A stretch of 64,000 nucleotides of DNA from assembly GCF_001543895.1 (NCBI RefSeq), contig NZ_JYIJ01000015.1:248001-312000 (forward strand). The letters run 5' to 3'. This DNA comes from Carbonactinospora thermoautotrophica (lineage in GTDB: Bacteria; Actinomycetota; Actinomycetes; Streptomycetales; Carbonactinosporaceae). Both the position numbers and the translations under genes were made by a program. The notes beneath the pieces were generated by a model. The model was not told where the DNA came from. It searched no databases and saw nothing but the letters and a program-made list of their open reading frames with translations. Positions within the stretch are counted from its first letter, which is position 1; every line of letters begins with the position of its first letter. Below are positions 46,138 through 60,729 of the stretch, one piece after another.

Positions 46138-47582
46138 GGGAGAACCTCGACGACGTCGGCCACCAAGTCGACGCCTTCCGCTGCCACGACCTCGGCGCGG
46201 ACCAGGTCCCCGACGCGCAGGCCGGCCCCCCGCAACCGGGTGGTGCCGTCCACCTCGGGCGCCTGGTGGTCGGCACGCCCTTCGGCGGGTGCGCCGTCCT
46301 CCTCCACCGTCTCCACCAGGACGGTGACGATCTCGCCGACGCGCTCCTCGGCACGCTGCCAGGTGAGCTCCTCGGCGAGCAGGGTAAGCCGCTCGGCCCG
46401 CTCGGCGATGACCTCCTCCTCGAGCTTGCCGTCGAGGGTCGCTGCCTCCGTGCCGTCCTCGTCGGAGTACCCGAAGACGCCGATGGCGTCCAGGCTCGCC
46501 TCGGTGAGGAAACCCTCCAGCACCTCGAGGTCCTCCTCGGTCTCCCCGGGGAAACCGACGATGAAGTTGGAACGGATACCGGCCTCGGGCGCGTGCTCGC
46601 GGATCCGCTCGATCAGCTCCAGGAACCGCTCGCCGTCCCCGAACCGCCGCATCCGGCGCAGCACCGGCCCGCTGGCGTGTTGGAAGGACAGGTCGAAGTA
46701 CGGGACGACGCCAGGCGTGCCCGTCATGACCTCGATCAGGCCGGGCCGCATCTCGGCGGGCTGCAGGTAGCTCACCCGGACCCGCTCGATGCCGTCGACC
46801 GCCGCCAACTGCGGCAACAGGGACTCCAGCAGGCGCAGGTCGCCGAGGTCCTTACCGTAGGAAGTGGAGTTCTCGCTGACCAGCACGATCTCCCGCACGC
46901 CCTGCTCGGCCAGCCACCGGGCTTCCGCGAGCACGTCCGACGGCGGCCGGGACACGAACGAGCCGCGGAACGAGGGGATCGCACAGAACGAGCAGCGCCG
47001 GTCGCAACCGGAGGCGAGCTTCAGCGGGGCCACGGGGCCGCCGTCTAGGCGGCGGCGCAGCATACGCGGTCCGCTGGCTGGCGCCACGCCGTCCGGCAGG
47101 TCCTCGGGAGTGGACACCACGGCGTGCCCGGGCACGGTCACCCCGGCCGCATGCCGTTCCACGGGCGTGATCGGCAACAGCTTGCGGCGGTCGCGCGGGG
47201 CGTGGGACACGTGCGGATCTCCGGCCAGGATGGACCGCAGCCGCTCAGCAATCTTGGGATAGTCATCGAACCCGAGCACCGCGTCGGCCTCGGGCAGCGC
47301 CTCGGCGAGCTGGAGCCCGTACCGCTCGGCCAGGCACCCGACGGCCACCACCTTCGGGCCGCCCTGGCCCTTGAGGTCCGTGGCCTCCAGCAGAGTGTCG
47401 ATCGAGTCCTTCTTGGCCGCCTCGATGAAGCCGCACGTGTTGACGAGGACGATGTCGACCTCACGGGGGTCTTCGGACAGCGTCCAGCCGTCCGCAGCGA
47501 GTCGGCCCGCCAGCTCCTCGGAATCGACCTCGTTCCGGGCACAGCCCAGGGTTATGAGCGAGACGGATGGACGCTTGGGCAT
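46134..47582 (-). CDS. rimO: Ribosomal protein S12 methylthiotransferase RimO
   Basis: RimO is the MiaB-like radical-SAM enzyme that methylthiolates an Asp of ribosomal protein S12. The 482-residue protein opens [20 protein letters not shown] (first MTTase Cys), then [20 protein letters not shown] and [11 protein letters not shown], with the radical-SAM triad in [20 protein letters not shown] near 220 and a C-terminal TRAM domain. The LGCARN...AKKDSI wording separates RimO from MiaB. About 70 extra residues ([20 protein letters not shown] onward) between the MTTase and SAM domains are typical of actinobacterial RimO. ATG 47582; it is the first gene of the rimO-pgsA-cinA operon, with a strong hairpin just upstream. 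Confidence 0.95.
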   Translation of the reverse strand: MPKRPSVSLITLGCARNEVDSEELAGRLAADGWTLSEDPREVDIVLVNTCGFIEAAKKDSIDTLLEATDLKGQGGPKVVAVGCLAERYGLQLAEALPEADAVLGFDDYPKIAERLRSILAGDPHVSHAPRDRRKLLPITPVERHAAGVTVPGHAVVSTPEDLPDGVAPASGPRMLRRRLDGGPVAPLKLASGCDRRCSFCAIPSFRGSFVSRPPSDVLAEARWLAEQGVREIVLVSENSTSYGKDLGDLRLLESLLPQLAAVDGIERVRVSYLQPAEMRPGLIEVMTGTPGVVPYFDLSFQHASGPVLRRMRRFGDGERFLELIERIREHAPEAGIRSNFIVGFPGETEEDLEVLEGFLTEASLDAIGVFGYSDEDGTEAATLDGKLEEEVIAERAERLTLLAEELTWQRAEERVGEIVTVLVETVEEDGAPAEGRADHQAPEVDGTTRLRGAGLRVGDLVRAEVVAAEGVDLVADVVEVLP

Positions 47583-47604
47583 GCAAGGAAGGGTACGCCA
47601 ACCA

Positions 47605-47653
47605 GAAACGATCTTGGGCTGCGCGCGAGCCGCGCGCAGCCCAAGATCGTTTC
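47605..47653 (-). terminator. Perfect 23-bp hairpin after the RodZ-like gene
   Basis: Arms 47605-47627 and 47631-47653 are perfectly complementary over 23 bp with a 3-nt AGC centre. The element starts 2 nt beyond the RodZ-like stop and ends 22 nt before the rimO ATG. It lies inside the presumed leader of rimO, so rimO needs either readthrough or a promoter overlapping the stem. Confidence 0.88.
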
Positions 47654-47655
47654 GA

Positions 47656-48429
47656 TCAGCCCGCCTGACCCGGCTCGCCAGGACGGAACACGAAGCTCAT
47701 GACCTCGCCTTCCTTCCCCGGCGTCCCCAGATCCTTGCCGTTGACGATCAAGCGAACCGCCGCCGCGTTGCCGACGACCAGCCTGATCCTCTTCTTGTCG
47801 GTGAAGTCCCGGGCGGTCCCCTGCCCGAGGGTCCCCTCGAACACCTGTTCCCCACGGGAGTCGAACACCTGGAGCCAGCTCTGGCCGTTCACGATCTCGA
47901 CGCGGACCGTCACCCGGTCGCGTGGGATCTGCGCGACCGCCTCCGCCCCCGCGCTGGGTGTGGGCCGGGGAACGCCACTCGGGGTGGCGCCCGCCGACGA
48001 CAGGCTGGGGGTCGGCGTCTTGGCCGCGATCGTGCTGGGCTCCCTTGGTTCGGTGCCCGAGGTGAATGCCTGGACGATCCCGTAGATCACCAGGATCACG
48101 AGCGCGGTCGCCATGGCCGCGCTCCAGTTCGGCCCCCGACGCTCCGGCCGCACCGCATCCGGCTCGAAGACCTCCGCCGCCTTCGGCGCGGTCACCGTCG
48201 GGTTGTGCAGACGGTCGAACTCCTCGAGCAACGGCTTGGGGTCCACCCCGATCGCCTGGGCGATGCTGCGGATGTGCCCTCGGGCGTAGAAGTCGCCACC
48301 GCAGTGCTCGAAGTTGTCCTGTTCGATCTCACGAATGATCGTTTGACGCACCCGGGTGGCGTCACTGACCTGCTCGACGGTCAGTCCGGCCTTTCGGCGG
48401 GCCTCGGCCAGGGTCTTGCCGATAGACAC
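47656..48429 (-). CDS. RodZ-like membrane protein with XRE HTH and DUF4115 domain
   Basis: This 257-residue protein has a cytoplasmic helix-turn-helix of RodZ type ([39 protein letters not shown]) at about 2-65, one transmembrane segment ([20 protein letters not shown] near 103-122), a Pro/Ser/Thr-rich linker and an extracytoplasmic DUF4115-like domain ([20 protein letters not shown] and onward). RodZ links MreB to cell-wall elongation in rods; in actinomycetes the homologue's role is less clear. GTG 48429 is preceded by GGGAGG. It lies between ftsK and rimO, as in Streptomyces. Confidence 0.85.
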   Translation of the reverse strand: MSIGKTLAEARRKAGLTVEQVSDATRVRQTIIREIEQDNFEHCGGDFYARGHIRSIAQAIGVDPKPLLEEFDRLHNPTVTAPKAAEVFEPDAVRPERRGPNWSAAMATALVILVIYGIVQAFTSGTEPREPSTIAAKTPTPSLSSAGATPSGVPRPTPSAGAEAVAQIPRDRVTVRVEIVNGQSWLQVFDSRGEQVFEGTLGQGTARDFTDKKRIRLVVGNAAAVRLIVNGKDLGTPGKEGEVMSFVFRPGEPGQAG

Positions 48430-48587
48430 GGGTACGCCTCCCGAATTCGCAGTGTGACCTGCAAAAACACAGTGTAGGGGTGGCGGTGATCTCGCCGCCA
48501 ACAGCCGGATGAACGTCCGCGAATCGCGATCTGTCTAAAGACAACGTCAAACCCGGTCGATGGTGACATTCCCTTCCCCTGATCGGG

Positions 48588-51080
48588 TTATGCCTCACCC
48601 CGCAGTGCGGCCAGAACCTGGGGAAGGTCCTCGGGTTTGACGAGCACGTCGCGCGCCTTGGAGCCCTCGCTCGGCCCGACGACGCCGCGGCTTTCCAACA
48701 GGTCCATGAGCCGCCCAGCCTTGGCGAACCCAACGCGCAACTTGCGCTGCAGCATCGAGGTGGACCCGAACTGGGTGGACACCACGAGTTCGGCGGCCTG
48801 GCACAGCAACTCCAGGTCGTCGCCGATGTCCTCGTCGATCTGCTTCTTCCGGGCGGCGCCGGTGGTCACGTCCTCGCGGTAGACCGGCTGGAGCTGCTCC
48901 TTGCAGTGCGCGACGACTGCCTGGATCTCGGCGTCGGTCACCAGCGCGCCCTGCAGCCGGATCGGCTTGCTGGCGCCCATCGGCAGGAACAGCGCGTCAC
49001 CCTTGCCGATCAGCTTCTCCGCGCCCGGCTGGTCGAGGATCACCCGGGAGTCGGCCAGGCTCGAGGTGGCGAACGCGAGCCGGGACGGCACGTTCGCCTT
49101 GATCAGGCCGGTCACCACGTCGACGCTGGGTCGTTGCGTGGCGAGGACCAGGTGGATGCCTGCAGCGCGGGCGAGCTGGGTGATGCGGACGATGGCGTCC
49201 TCGACGTCACGCGGCGCGACCATCATGAGGTCGGCCAACTCGTCGACGATCACGAGCAGGTATGGATACGGCTGGTACTCCCGCTCGCTGCCGGGCGGCG
49301 CCTTGAGTTTCCCGGACCGCACGGCCTTGTTGAAGTCGTCGATGTGCCGGAACCCGGAGGCGGCCAGGTCGTCGTAGCGCAGGTCCATCTCGCGGACCAC
49401 CCACTGCAGGGCCTCGGCCGCCTTCTTCGGGTTCGTGATGATCGGCGTGATGAGGTGCGGGATGCCGTCGTACGCGGTCAGCTCGACCCGCTTGGGATCG
49501 ACCAGCACCATCCGGACCTCGTCCGGCGTAGCCCGGGTCAGGATCGAGGTGATCAGCGAGTTGATGCAGCTCGACTTACCCGCCCCGGTCGCGCCCGCGA
49601 TGAGGATGTGCGGCATCTTCGCCAGGTTGGCGACCACGACCCGTCCCTCGACGTCCTTGCCCAGGCCGACCAGCATCGGGTGCTGGTCGGAGGTGGCCTC
49701 CGGCGCCCGCAGGATGTCGCCGAGGCTCACGATCTCGCGGTCGGCGTTCGGGATCTCGATGCCGATCGCGGACTTGCCCGGGATCGGCGAAAGGATCCGC
49801 ACGTCCGCGCTGGCCACCGCGTACGCGATGTTGCGGGACAGCGCGGTGACCCGCTCGACCTTGACCGCGGGGCCGAGCTCGACCTCGTAGCGGGTGACGG
49901 TGGGGCCCCGGGTGAAGCCGGTGACCTGCGCGTCGATACCGAACTGCTCCAGCACCTCGGTCAACGCCGACACCACCTGCTCGTTCGCCTTGCTGCGGAC
50001 CCGCGGCGGGGTGCCGGACTTGAGCAGGGTGAGCGGCGGCAGATGGTAGGTGACGTCACCGGACAGTTGGAGCTGCTCGGCGCGCGCCGGCAGCGGCGAG
50101 GTGACCGGCGGGAGCTTCGGATGGCTCTTCGGCTTCGGCGGCTCGACTGGCTGGACGGGCGGCGGCCCGCCGACGATGACCGGTGAGGTGTCGTCGTCCA
50201 CCTCGTCCGCGGAGCCCACGGAGTCCGCCGCCGGCTTGGCCGGGACCCCTGGCCGCTTGCGGGACCGCCGGACCGGCGCCCGGTCCTCGGCGTCCCTGTC
50301 CGCGGGTTGCGTGCGCAGCAGCGCACGGTCGCGCAACGCGGCCAGCCGGCGCGGGACCGCGTGCACCGGGGTGGCTGTGACGACGAGCAGCCCGAAAACC
50401 GCCAGCAGCGCGAGCAGGGGTACCGCCACGACCGGGGCCACGGCCTTGACCAGCGGGTACGCGACGACGAATCCCAGCAGGCCGCCGGCGTCGCTGACCT
50501 TCTCCAGTCCCTGGCCCGGCGTGGGCATGCCGGCGGCGACGTGGACGATCCCGAGGATGCCGGCGAGCAGCGTGGTCCACCCGATGACGACCCGGCCCGC
50601 CGGGCCGGCCTCATCAGGATGCCGCATGAACTGCCAGGCGATGATCACGAGCAGCACCGGTACGGCGACGGCGAACCGGCCGAACGCGCTCTCCACCCAC
50701 CGCGCGAGCGCCTCGCCGACCGGGCCCTTGATGTGCCACCAGGTGCCGGACGCGACGATCACCGCGAGCCCGATCACGAACAGGCCCAGGCCGTCACGCC
50801 GGTGCGCGGGGTCCAGGTCGCGGGCACCCTGGCCGATCCGGCGCACCGTGGCGCCCAGGACGTGGGCGACGCCCAGCCAGACGCCGCGGGCCAGGGCCGA
50901 GGTTCCGCCCACGAGCCGGTCGGCCCGGCTGCGCCGGGCGGGTGGGCGGCGGGCCGGCGCCTTGCGGGCCGGCGCCTTGCGGGGCGCGGGCCGGACTGCG
51001 GGCCGACTCGTACGACCGGTGGCGCGCGTACGACCGGACGCGCGCGGGCGCGAACCGCCTCCGGACGTACGGGTAGCCAT
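48588..51080 (-). CDS. ftsK: DNA translocase FtsK
   Basis: FtsK pumps chromosomal DNA through the closing septum. The 830-residue protein has a basic, Arg/Pro/Ala-rich N-terminus (~55 residues), then four hydrophobic segments between about 90 and 250. An acidic/Pro-rich linker follows, then the RecA-like motor: Walker A IAGATGAGKSSCINSLITSI near 500, Walker B YLLVIVDELADLMMVAPRDV near 595, and HLVLATQRPSVDVVTGLIKA near 622. The C-terminal gamma winged helix (STSMLQRKLRVGFAKAGRLM, ESRGVVGPSEGSKARDVLVK) reads KOPS-like sequences. Length and order are normal. ATG 51080; monocistronic between osaB and the RodZ-like gene. Confidence 0.97.
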   Translation of the reverse strand: MATRTSGGGSRPRASGRTRATGRTSRPAVRPAPRKAPARKAPARRPPARRSRADRLVGGTSALARGVWLGVAHVLGATVRRIGQGARDLDPAHRRDGLGLFVIGLAVIVASGTWWHIKGPVGEALARWVESAFGRFAVAVPVLLVIIAWQFMRHPDEAGPAGRVVIGWTTLLAGILGIVHVAAGMPTPGQGLEKVSDAGGLLGFVVAYPLVKAVAPVVAVPLLALLAVFGLLVVTATPVHAVPRRLAALRDRALLRTQPADRDAEDRAPVRRSRKRPGVPAKPAADSVGSADEVDDDTSPVIVGGPPPVQPVEPPKPKSHPKLPPVTSPLPARAEQLQLSGDVTYHLPPLTLLKSGTPPRVRSKANEQVVSALTEVLEQFGIDAQVTGFTRGPTVTRYEVELGPAVKVERVTALSRNIAYAVASADVRILSPIPGKSAIGIEIPNADREIVSLGDILRAPEATSDQHPMLVGLGKDVEGRVVVANLAKMPHILIAGATGAGKSSCINSLITSILTRATPDEVRMVLVDPKRVELTAYDGIPHLITPIITNPKKAAEALQWVVREMDLRYDDLAASGFRHIDDFNKAVRSGKLKAPPGSEREYQPYPYLLVIVDELADLMMVAPRDVEDAIVRITQLARAAGIHLVLATQRPSVDVVTGLIKANVPSRLAFATSSLADSRVILDQPGAEKLIGKGDALFLPMGASKPIRLQGALVTDAEIQAVVAHCKEQLQPVYREDVTTGAARKKQIDEDIGDDLELLCQAAELVVSTQFGSTSMLQRKLRVGFAKAGRLMDLLESRGVVGPSEGSKARDVLVKPEDLPQVLAALRGEA

Positions 51081-51225
51081 GGTCGTCAGGCTAGCGAGAG
51101 GTCACCCAGGGAGCACGCATCTGAGGGAGCGCGTCGCGCCGGGAGCGCTGTCACGTTCCCTCGTACGGGACCGACACCGGCGACGCCGCGCGCCGGGCGT
51201 CGCTCACGCTTCCACGGACCAGCGG

Positions 51226-51855
51226 CTACGCGCCGACGGCCAGCGCGTCCATGGCGGCGCGCAGGCGCGCCACCCGGCGCTCCAACTGGCTCACCGACTC
51301 GGCCATGGCCGTGTCCACGGTCACCCGGGCCTGGGCGCTGAGCACGTCCAGCTGTTCCTCGACCGAGGCGAGCCGCGCGAGCAGCTCGGTCACCAGACCG
51401 GACTCCGTCAGCCCGCTGTCCCCAACGCTCGCCTCCAACTGGTGGCGCAGCAGGGCGGCCTGTTCGCGCAGCTGGCGGTTCTTCTGGTACAGGTCGACGA
51501 AGACCGAGACCTTGGCGCGCAGCACCCATGGGTCGAACGGCTTGGCGATGTAGTCGACCGCGCCCGCCGCGTATCCGCGGAACGCGTGGTTGGGCTCGTT
51601 CGCGGTCAGGAAGATGATCGGGACGTCCTTGGTCTTCTCCCGTCGCTTGATGTGGCTCGCGGTCTCGAAACCGTCCAGGCCCGGCATCTGGACGTCGAGC
51701 AGGATCACGGCGAACTCGTCCACCAGCAGCGCCTTGAGCGCCTCCTCCCCGGAGGTCGCCCGCACCAGCTCCTGGTCCAGCGCGGACAGGATCGCCTCCA
51801 GCGCCAGAAGGTTCTCCTCCCGGTCGTCCACGAGCAGGATCTTCGCCTTCTCCAT
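51226..51855 (-). CDS. osaB: OsaB-type response regulator
   Basis: This 209-residue regulator has an N-terminal receiver domain: LLVDDREENLLALEAILSAL, phospho-acceptor Asp in FAVILLDVQMPGLDGFETAS near 50, switch Thr in IIFLTANEPN, and Lys in VDYIAKPFDPWVLRAKVSVF. A C-terminal coiled coil of about 90 residues follows (LYQKNRQLREQAALLRHQLE, LERRVARLRAAMDAL) with no DNA-binding domain. In Streptomyces OsaB acts with the hybrid kinase OsaA in osmoadaptation and aerial growth; here it lies 406 nt downstream of the osaA-like gene on the same strand. ATG 51855 is preceded by GGGGAGG. Output through protein-protein contact is inferred. Confidence 0.83.
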   Translation of the reverse strand: MEKAKILLVDDREENLLALEAILSALDQELVRATSGEEALKALLVDEFAVILLDVQMPGLDGFETASHIKRREKTKDVPIIFLTANEPNHAFRGYAAGAVDYIAKPFDPWVLRAKVSVFVDLYQKNRQLREQAALLRHQLEASVGDSGLTESGLVTELLARLASVEEQLDVLSAQARVTVDTAMAESVSQLERRVARLRAAMDALAVGA

Positions 51856-52261
51856 CACCGGCCTCCCCTCGCGGCCGGCCGTATGCAGGTCACGCCGCGT
51901 CCTCTCCGCCTCCGCCTGGCTCCCCTCACGAACGGTCAAGTGGTCCCGCACCCGCCCGTGGGGCAGGTCCCCTCGCCGGACGAGAGTCACGACGCGACGG
52001 CCGCCGCCCCGCTGTTCCAGCGTCCGCTGGTCGCAGCACACCGTCGGTCGCAGCTCACCAGAGCCCCCAGGGACAGCAAGACACATTTCGGTCTCGTCGC
52101 CCCCATGGTAGTCACCCGACTCACCATGGGCGGTCAAAATCGGAACGGCTCACGCGAATGGGCTTCATCGAGCGCCGGGCGACGCGGGCATGGCGCAGGT
52201 CAGGCCGGAACTCCGTGCCTTCCCGGCGAGCGCGCCGCCCGGCAAATCGTCCGGATCCCGC
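51856..52261. other. Gap between osaA-like kinase and osaB
   Basis: This 406-bp region between two same-strand genes has no coding text or clear terminator. It is long enough to hold an independent osaB promoter, consistent with separate control of kinase and regulator. Confidence 0.45.
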
Positions 52262-57307
<5,046 letters not shown>

Positions 57308-57433
57308 CGCTGCTCCGCCAGCCACTGGACTAACCTCCATCACCTGCGAAGGAGTCAACTGCCCGCGCCGCCAAGTCTGTCACCATGAGCACCGAAGACT
57401 CCCTGCCACGGAAGGAAAGATTCGAGCTTTCCC

Positions 57434-60037
57434 GTGACGTTCACCATCACCGCACAAGCTCACGCGACGTTCGAACCGGAGAGCCGGTCCGTAGCTGAGG
57501 CACGCCGTTTTGTCCGCAAGACCCTAACGGAGTGGGGCGCGTTGGACGCCGTGGACGACGCCGTGCTCCTTGTCAGCGAGTTGGTGACGAACGCGGTCGT
57601 GCACGCGGGCACCCGCACCGACGTCACCTGTCTGCGATACGAGGGCGGCATCCAGATCGAGGTCGAGGACCGCTACCCGGCACGGGAGCTGCCGCTGTAC
57701 ATCCCGGAGCAGGACTCCGGACACGAGGGCGGCCGTGGGCTGTACCTCTCGGCGATGGTCGCATCCGCATGGGGCGTGGACTACTCGCGGACGTCGAAAC
57801 GCGTCTGGTTCCGGCTCGACCTGCCGACGATCACCGATGGCGGCACCATCGTGGCCAGTCCGGTCGGTCTGGGCCGGCCGCTGCCCAGCGTCACCGGCGA
57901 GCTGCGCGTCGCCGTGGTGCGCGCCGACGCCGACGGGCGGGTCCGTGAGTGGAACGCCGACGCCGAGGCGCTGTTCGGCTGGGCCGGGCAGCAGGCCCGC
58001 CAGCTCAAGCTGGGGGAACTGATCTCCTGGCCGCACCGCCCCGGCGGGGTGCTCACGCTGGTGGACGTCCTACAGCTCTCCCGCTGGCAGGGCGAGTACG
58101 GGGTGCGGCACCGGGACGGACGCGTGGTGCCCGTGTTCGCCTCGCACGTACAGACACTCGCCGACGGGGACGACCCCTCGATCGTGTGCCTGATGGTGCT
58201 GGAGGAGCACCGGTCGGTGCTGGAGGCGCCCGCGCCGGTCCGGTCGGAGGCCGTCGAGGTGGTCCAGCCGGTCGACCCGGTCTCCGCCGAATGGGCCGGC
58301 CTGTCCGAGTCGGTGACCGCGCGCCTCGGCCTGGACGAGCTGCTCCAGCGCACGGTCGAGCGGGCCCGGGACAGCCTTGGCGGCGACGCCGCGTACATCC
58401 TGCTCACCACCGAGGACGAGGGCGAGATGGAGGTACGGGCCACCACCGGCCTCCCGCAGAACCTCCACCGGGGCACGCGCCTGCTGGCCGAGGGCAGCAC
58501 GGGCCGGGTCTTCTCCGCCCGCCTGCCGGCCGTGCACGACGACCTGGGTGAGGGCGCCCCCGCCGTGTCGCTGCTGCGCGGCACCGGCATGCGGTCACTG
58601 CTCACCGTGCCGCTCATGGTCGAGGGCCGGGTGATCGGCCAGCTCGGGGTGGCGTCGGAGCAGCCCGGCAGGTTCGACAACGAGGACGCCATCCGGCTGC
58701 AGCGCGCGGCGGACCGGATCGCCCTGTCCGTGGAGAGCGCGCGCCTGGCCGAGCTCGAGCGGATCCGGCGTGGCTGGCTCTCGTTCCTGGCCGAGGCGAG
58801 CGACCTGCTGGCCGGCACGCTGCATCACGAGATGACGCTGGCCATGGTCGCCCAGCTGGTCGTGCCGCGCCTGGCCACGTGGTGCGCGGTGTACACCGTC
58901 GACGAGACCGAGACGCCGCGGCTCTCCTACGTCTGGCACGCGGACGAGGAGATGATCGACCCGCTGCGGGATCTGCTGGAGCAGGCACCGCTCCCGAAAG
59001 GTCCCACCACCCCCGGCGCCGCCCGGTGGACGTGCCTGGCCGAGGTGCCCGACGACGCCGTGGAGTTCCCGCCCGACGTGGACCTGCGCAAGGACCACGT
59101 GATCGCGCTGCCGCTCGTCGCGCGCGGCCACAACCTCGGGATGCTGGTGCTCGGCCGGCCCGCCAGGGACCCCTTCCACCGCGACGTGGTCGACCTGGCC
59201 GAGGACCTGTCCCGGCGGGCCGCGCTCGCGCTGGACAACGCCCGGCTGTACTCGGACCGCGCGGCCACCAGCCACCAGCTCCAGCAGAGCCTGCTGCCCT
59301 CGGACCTGCCGGAGGTGCCGAGCGTGGACGTGGGCGTGGTGTACCAGGCCGCGGGCGAAGGCAACGAGGTCGGCGGCGACTTCTACGACCTGTTCGCGAT
59401 CGACGGTGAGCGCTTCGGGTTCGCGATCGGCGACGTGTGCGGCAAGGGCGCGGGGGCGGCCGCCGTGACCGGTCTTGCCCGCCACGCGCTGCGGATCCTC
59501 GCCCGCGAGGGCCACGACGTGTCCGCTGTCCTGGAACGGCTGAACAAGGAGATCCTCGGCGAGGGCGCCCGGGCGCGGTTCCTCACCCTGCTGTACGGCG
59601 AGATCCGCCCGCGCGGCCGGGGCCGGGTCGAGCTGCGCTTCGCCTCCGCCGGGCACCCGCTGCCGATGCTGCTCCGCTCGAACGGCGAGCTGGACACCGT
59701 GGGCACCGAGCAGCCGCTGCTCGGCGTGCTGGACGAACTGGACCTCAAGGTCGACGAGGTGACCCTGCGCGCCGGCGACGTGCTGGTGTGCTTCACCGAC
59801 GGGGTCACCGAACGCCGTCGTGACCGGCAGATGCTCGGCGAGGACGGCTTGGCGCGGGTGCTCGCCGACTGCGTCAGCCTCAACGCCGGGGCCGTCGCCG
59901 TCCGCGTCCAGCGCGCGGTGGTTTCGTTCGCCCCGGACGCCCCGCGCGACGACATGGCCGTCATGGTCCTGCGCGCCACCCCGGGCGACCTCCCGGTCCG
60001 CACCCCGCTGCGGAGCAACGGGTCTTCGTACCAGTGA
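57434..60037 (+). CDS. SpoIIE-type PP2C phosphatase with N-terminal kinase-like, PAS and GAF domains
   Basis: The 867-residue multidomain regulator begins with a SpoIIAB/RsbW-type ATPase domain (DDAVLLVSELVTNAVVHAGT near 36-55, GHEGGRGLYLSAM near 97). A PAS domain (~155-260: DGRVREWNADAEALFGWAGQ), a GAF domain (~290-430) and a second GAF-like domain (~450-610) follow. The C-terminal PP2C/SpoIIE phosphatase (~640-855) has metal motifs EVGGDFYD, IGDVCGKGAG, CFTDGVTERRRD and DDMAVMVL. Such fusions switch anti-sigma antagonists by phosphorylation and dephosphorylation. GTG 57434 lacks a strong ribosome site (GAG seven bases upstream). It is divergent from the osaA-like gene by only 126 bp, so shared control is likely. 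No anti-sigma/antagonist partner is next to it. Confidence 0.9.
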   Translation: MTFTITAQAHATFEPESRSVAEARRFVRKTLTEWGALDAVDDAVLLVSELVTNAVVHAGTRTDVTCLRYEGGIQIEVEDRYPARELPLYIPEQDSGHEGGRGLYLSAMVASAWGVDYSRTSKRVWFRLDLPTITDGGTIVASPVGLGRPLPSVTGELRVAVVRADADGRVREWNADAEALFGWAGQQARQLKLGELISWPHRPGGVLTLVDVLQLSRWQGEYGVRHRDGRVVPVFASHVQTLADGDDPSIVCLMVLEEHRSVLEAPAPVRSEAVEVVQPVDPVSAEWAGLSESVTARLGLDELLQRTVERARDSLGGDAAYILLTTEDEGEMEVRATTGLPQNLHRGTRLLAEGSTGRVFSARLPAVHDDLGEGAPAVSLLRGTGMRSLLTVPLMVEGRVIGQLGVASEQPGRFDNEDAIRLQRAADRIALSVESARLAELERIRRGWLSFLAEASDLLAGTLHHEMTLAMVAQLVVPRLATWCAVYTVDETETPRLSYVWHADEEMIDPLRDLLEQAPLPKGPTTPGAARWTCLAEVPDDAVEFPPDVDLRKDHVIALPLVARGHNLGMLVLGRPARDPFHRDVVDLAEDLSRRAALALDNARLYSDRAATSHQLQQSLLPSDLPEVPSVDVGVVYQAAGEGNEVGGDFYDLFAIDGERFGFAIGDVCGKGAGAAAVTGLARHALRILAREGHDVSAVLERLNKEILGEGARARFLTLLYGEIRPRGRGRVELRFASAGHPLPMLLRSNGELDTVGTEQPLLGVLDELDLKVDEVTLRAGDVLVCFTDGVTERRRDRQMLGEDGLARVLADCVSLNAGAVAVRVQRAVVSFAPDAPRDDMAVMVLRATPGDLPVRTPLRSNGSSYQ

Positions 60038-60221
60038 CCCGCACCCAGCACCGATCAGGTCCGAGCGGACGAGGGCGGGTAGGGGCTTGAGCGTGGAGGG
60101 CCGGAAGGCTGCCCCAAAGGCGGCGTGGCCGGGTGGCTCGCCGTACGCCTCGCCGTCTCCGGGACCTCCGCCAGAGCACGCCGTCGAGCTGGCCGTGAGG
60201 TCGCGTCCGGTGGCGCCGGAC

Positions 60222-60686
60222 TCAGGAGGCGATCGCGGCGTAGCGGTCGAGGATGTACGGCTAGCCCTCTGGCGAGCCCAGCCCGGCGCGGTAGGCGTCA
60301 CCGCCGGGGCCATGGTGTTCGAAGCCCCGATGCTCCAGCTCCACGCGGGTCGTGGCGGGCCCTTCGGCCGTGAACCGGACCTCGACCTCGCTGGCCTTCA
60401 CCGGGTCGGGTTCGGGAACCCGCTCCGGGCTGATCTGCCAGGAGAAGACGAGCCGGTGCGGCGGCTCCCACACCAGCACCCGGCCTCAGTCGCAGCGGAA
60501 ACCGTGTGGGCCGAGCTCGAAGCAGAACCCGCCCTCGCCCGGCTCGATGCCGATCGTGCCGAGCGCCTCACCGGACCAGGTGTACTCCCGTGGCCACCAG
60601 GTGGCGAAGCCCTCGGTGAAGACGGCGAACGCCCGTTCGACGGGCGCCCGGACCGTCGCCACGCACCGGATAGCCTTCTCGTTCAT
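60222..60686 (-). pseudogene. SRPBCC (AHSA1-like) gene inactivated by two nonsense codons
   Basis: Read in one frame from ATG 60686, the protein is a well-formed SRPBCC/AHSA1 domain (AIRCVATVRAPVERAFAVFT, ATWWPREYTWSGEALGTIGI, then [40 protein letters not shown]). It is broken twice by in-frame stops at positions where family members have Trp: a TGA after GPHGFRCD (family text CDWGRV) and a TAG after GLGSPEG (family text EGWPYILDRYAAIA). Both correspond to single G-to-A changes in TGG. There is no frameshift. Two independent stops argue for a real pseudogene rather than a read error. Confidence 0.85.
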
Positions 60687-60729
60687 CTGTCTCGCTCATC
60701 TGTCCTTCCCGGGTGGCGGACCGCCGCCC

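Noticed and set aside
60222-60686. Stop-codon recoding (selenocysteine or Trp at TGA) in the SRPBCC gene
   Set aside because: One of the two stops is TAG and both replace Trp; neighbouring genes use these codons as ordinary stops.
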